Below, in pieces: positions 14,439 through 15,644 of a stretch of 15,644 bases of DNA. A model generated the notes under the pieces. It did no database searches, had not been told where the DNA came from, and saw only the letters and a program-made list of their open reading frames with translations. The stretch covers positions 1-15,644 of the forward strand of contig OMSP01000170.1 in the NCBI GenBank assembly GCA_900313775.1. Reading direction: 5' to 3'. Within the stretch, counting starts at the first letter, position 1, and the number at the start of each line of letters is the position of its first letter. The translations under genes were made by a program, and so were the position numbers. The DNA comes from an uncultured Eubacteriales bacterium. Its GTDB lineage: Bacteria > Bacillota > Clostridia > Lachnospirales > Lachnospiraceae.

Positions 14439-14440
14439 CC
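14415..14440 (-). terminator. Terminator-like hairpin (possible attenuator) before nusB
   Basis: On the minus strand GGGTGCC (14434-14440) pairs with GGCATCC (14420-14426), 7 bp with one G-U, around a 7-base loop. TTTTT (14415-14419) follows directly. Only 5 bases separate the U-run from the nusB ATG. It could end asp23 transcription, act as a regulated attenuator of the nusB operon, or simply fold to bring GGAGG (14445-14449) within about 14 bases of the nusB ATG. I see no separate promoter for nusB in the 60-base gap. Confidence 0.65.
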
Positions 14441-14469
14441 TTTACCTCCATCGGCTCATCCTGCGGTCA

Positions 14470-14880
14470 CTACTTGGTCTTCTTAGGCGGCACCGCTACA
14501 CCGGCGATGCTTATATTTACTGCTTCAACAGTCATCCCGGTCATGTTCTGCATACAATTCTTGACCTTTTCCTGAACCTCTGTGCATACCTCCGAAGCAT
14601 TGCTGTCAAAATCGAGATTCAGATTGATCCAGACATTGAGCGCACCGTCCTGCTCCACCACGCGAACGCCGTGTGCCAGCGATTTGATGCCGAGCTTGGC
14701 TATCAGTTGGCGCGTAGCGTTCTTATTGATGGATGCCACGCCGTCGACTTCCATCGCGGCGATACCTGCCATGATGGCCAGCACATCCTCGGAAATGCCT
14801 ACTTTACCGTTGTCTGTCTCCGCGATACGGATCCATTTGCTGCGCTCTTCTTTTTCTGTTTTCTTGTCTGTCTGAGACAT
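14470..14880 (-). CDS. Asp23/Gls24 family envelope stress response protein
   Basis: This 136-residue protein has the Asp23/Gls24 pattern: an early G-K-V-G/A-I-S-x-D-V-L-x-x-I-A-x-x-A-A-x-x-V-x-G-V segment (25-48), a central L-A-x-G-V-R-V region (68-74), a V-W-I-N-L-N-L-D strand (83-90), and a helix with CTEVQEKVKNCMQNMTGM (98-115) before the final V-x-A-V-N-I-x-I-A-G-V strand. There is no membrane segment, so it is presumably cytoplasmic and may be held at the membrane by partners, as shown for Asp23 of Staphylococcus. Its exact role is unknown. Copies next to nusB are typical in Firmicutes. The ATG at 14880 has AAGGAG 7 bases upstream and lies 10 bases after prfC, so it is probably co-transcribed with it. 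Confidence 0.9.
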   Translation of the reverse strand: MSQTDKKTEKEERSKWIRIAETDNGKVGISEDVLAIMAGIAAMEVDGVASINKNATRQLIAKLGIKSLAHGVRVVEQDGALNVWINLNLDFDSNASEVCTEVQEKVKNCMQNMTGMTVEAVNISIAGVAVPPKKTK

Positions 14881-14890
14881 GTTTATCTCC

Positions 14891-15644
14891 TTATGCTTTT
14901 CCGAATTCGGTCAGCTGCAGTCCCTCGTTGCGCTCCTCAGTCATCCGCACGCTCCACTCGTGAACAAACAGGAGCAGCGGTCTTCCTTTCATATCCCTGA
15001 CCTTCTTCATATCACCGGTGCCGGTCAGGCGGTCAAGGTCTATATCTTCATTCTCGATCCAGCGGATCGTAGTATAAGGAAGAGACTCCATAATGATATC
15101 TACATTGTACTCATTTTTAAGCCGATACGCAAGCACATCGAGCTGTAAGACACCCACGACTCCGACGATGATTTCCTCCATTCCGCCCATCAATTCACGG
15201 AAGATCTGTATGGCCCCTTCCTGGGCTATTTGTGTGACCCCTTTCATGAACTGTTTTCGCTTCATAGTATCGGCCTGACGGACTCTCGCAAAATGCTCCG
15301 GCGAGAAAGTCGGGATACCCTCGTAGGCGTACTTCTCCGGGGATGTCGTGATGGTGTCACCTATAGCGTAGATCCCGGGATCGAAGATGCCTATAATATC
15401 TCCCGCATATGCTTCCTCAATGATCGTCCGCTTGTCGGCCATCATCTGCTGCGGCTGTGAAAGCCTCACTTCTTTATCACCCTGGACATGCCAGGCTTCC
15501 ATGCCTGCCGTAAACTTTCCTGAGCATATGCGCATGAAAGCGATACGGTCGCGATGTGCCTTGTTCATATTGGCCTGTATCTTGAATACGAAGGAGGAAA
15601 AATGCTCCTCTTTCATCGGATCGATCACACCGGCATCACTGGTG
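14891..15644 (-). CDS. prfC: Peptide chain release factor 3, C-terminal part (partial, runs off right edge)
   Basis: RF3 is a translational GTPase that removes RF1 or RF2 from the ribosome after peptide release. The visible 250 codons cover roughly the second half of a protein of about 530 residues: the end of the G domain, domain 2 with FSSFVFKIQANMNKAHRDRI, and domain 3 with IQIFRELMGGMEEIIVGVVGVLQLDVLAYRLKNEYNVD. The G-domain motifs lie outside the window. The frame is open to the window edge, so the GTG at 15628 is internal and not a start. The sequence SSFVFKIQANM is the RF3 rather than EF-G version of domain 2. The stop codon TAA at 14893-14891 sits just before the asp23 ribosome binding site, so the two genes are probably in one transcript. 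Confidence 0.95.
   Translation of the reverse strand, partial: TSDAGVIDPMKEEHFSSFVFKIQANMNKAHRDRIAFMRICSGKFTAGMEAWHVQGDKEVRLSQPQQMMADKRTIIEEAYAGDIIGIFDPGIYAIGDTITTSPEKYAYEGIPTFSPEHFARVRQADTMKRKQFMKGVTQIAQEGAIQIFRELMGGMEEIIVGVVGVLQLDVLAYRLKNEYNVDIIMESLPYTTIRWIENEDIDLDRLTGTGDMKKVRDMKGRPLLLFVHEWSVRMTEERNEGLQLTEFGKA

Overview
The window looks like core chromosome from a Gram-positive bacterium of the class Clostridia, probably near Lachnospiraceae. Three observations support this. The gene order nusB-xseA-xseB-ispA-dxs-tlyA-nadK-argR-recN is the conserved Firmicutes/Clostridia housekeeping run. Almost every gene has an AAGGAGG-type ribosome binding site. The one accessory gene belongs to DUF5688, a family I associate with gut Clostridia. 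Species cannot be assigned from the sequence alone.

Layout (most genes run right to left on the minus strand). 15644-14891 is the C-terminal half of peptide release factor 3 (prfC), cut by the window edge. It is followed by an Asp23/Gls24 protein, then a short leader with an attenuator-like hairpin, then nusB. Next come exonuclease VII (xseA, xseB), the isoprenoid genes ispA and dxs, the rRNA methyltransferase tlyA, NAD kinase, argR, recN and alaS. Junctions from nusB to alaS are tight: overlaps of 4 to 11 bases or gaps of 1 to 16 bases. This suggests one long, translationally coupled operon. efp has its own good promoter in the 61-base gap after alaS and ends at a strong intrinsic terminator. 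aroK (shikimate kinase) follows that terminator.

The left 2 kb is different in character. A single plus-strand gene (DUF5688, unknown function) converges on aroK, and their coding ends overlap by 40 bases. Its 5' side shares an intergenic region, rich in inverted repeats, with the divergent promoter of a tRNA-Arg(CCG) gene. After that tRNA and its terminator come a HAD phosphatase of the YjjG/YfnB type, a tRNA-Gly(CCC) gene with its own promoter, and at the left edge the first 24 codons of what appears to be tcdA (tRNA t6A dehydratase).

Functionally, the window combines translation (RF3, EF-P, AlaRS, TlyA, two tRNAs, TcdA), transcription and its control (NusB, ArgR), DNA repair and recombination (XseAB, RecN), isoprenoid precursor supply (Dxs, IspA), NADP supply (NadK) and aromatic amino acid synthesis (AroK). 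I see no mobile element, CRISPR array, phage gene or obviously new multi-gene system. The most unusual local structure is the nusB leader. There, nusB has no close Shine-Dalgarno sequence, a terminator-like hairpin ends just before its start codon, and a short GTG-initiated frame with a good Shine-Dalgarno runs through the hairpin into nusB.
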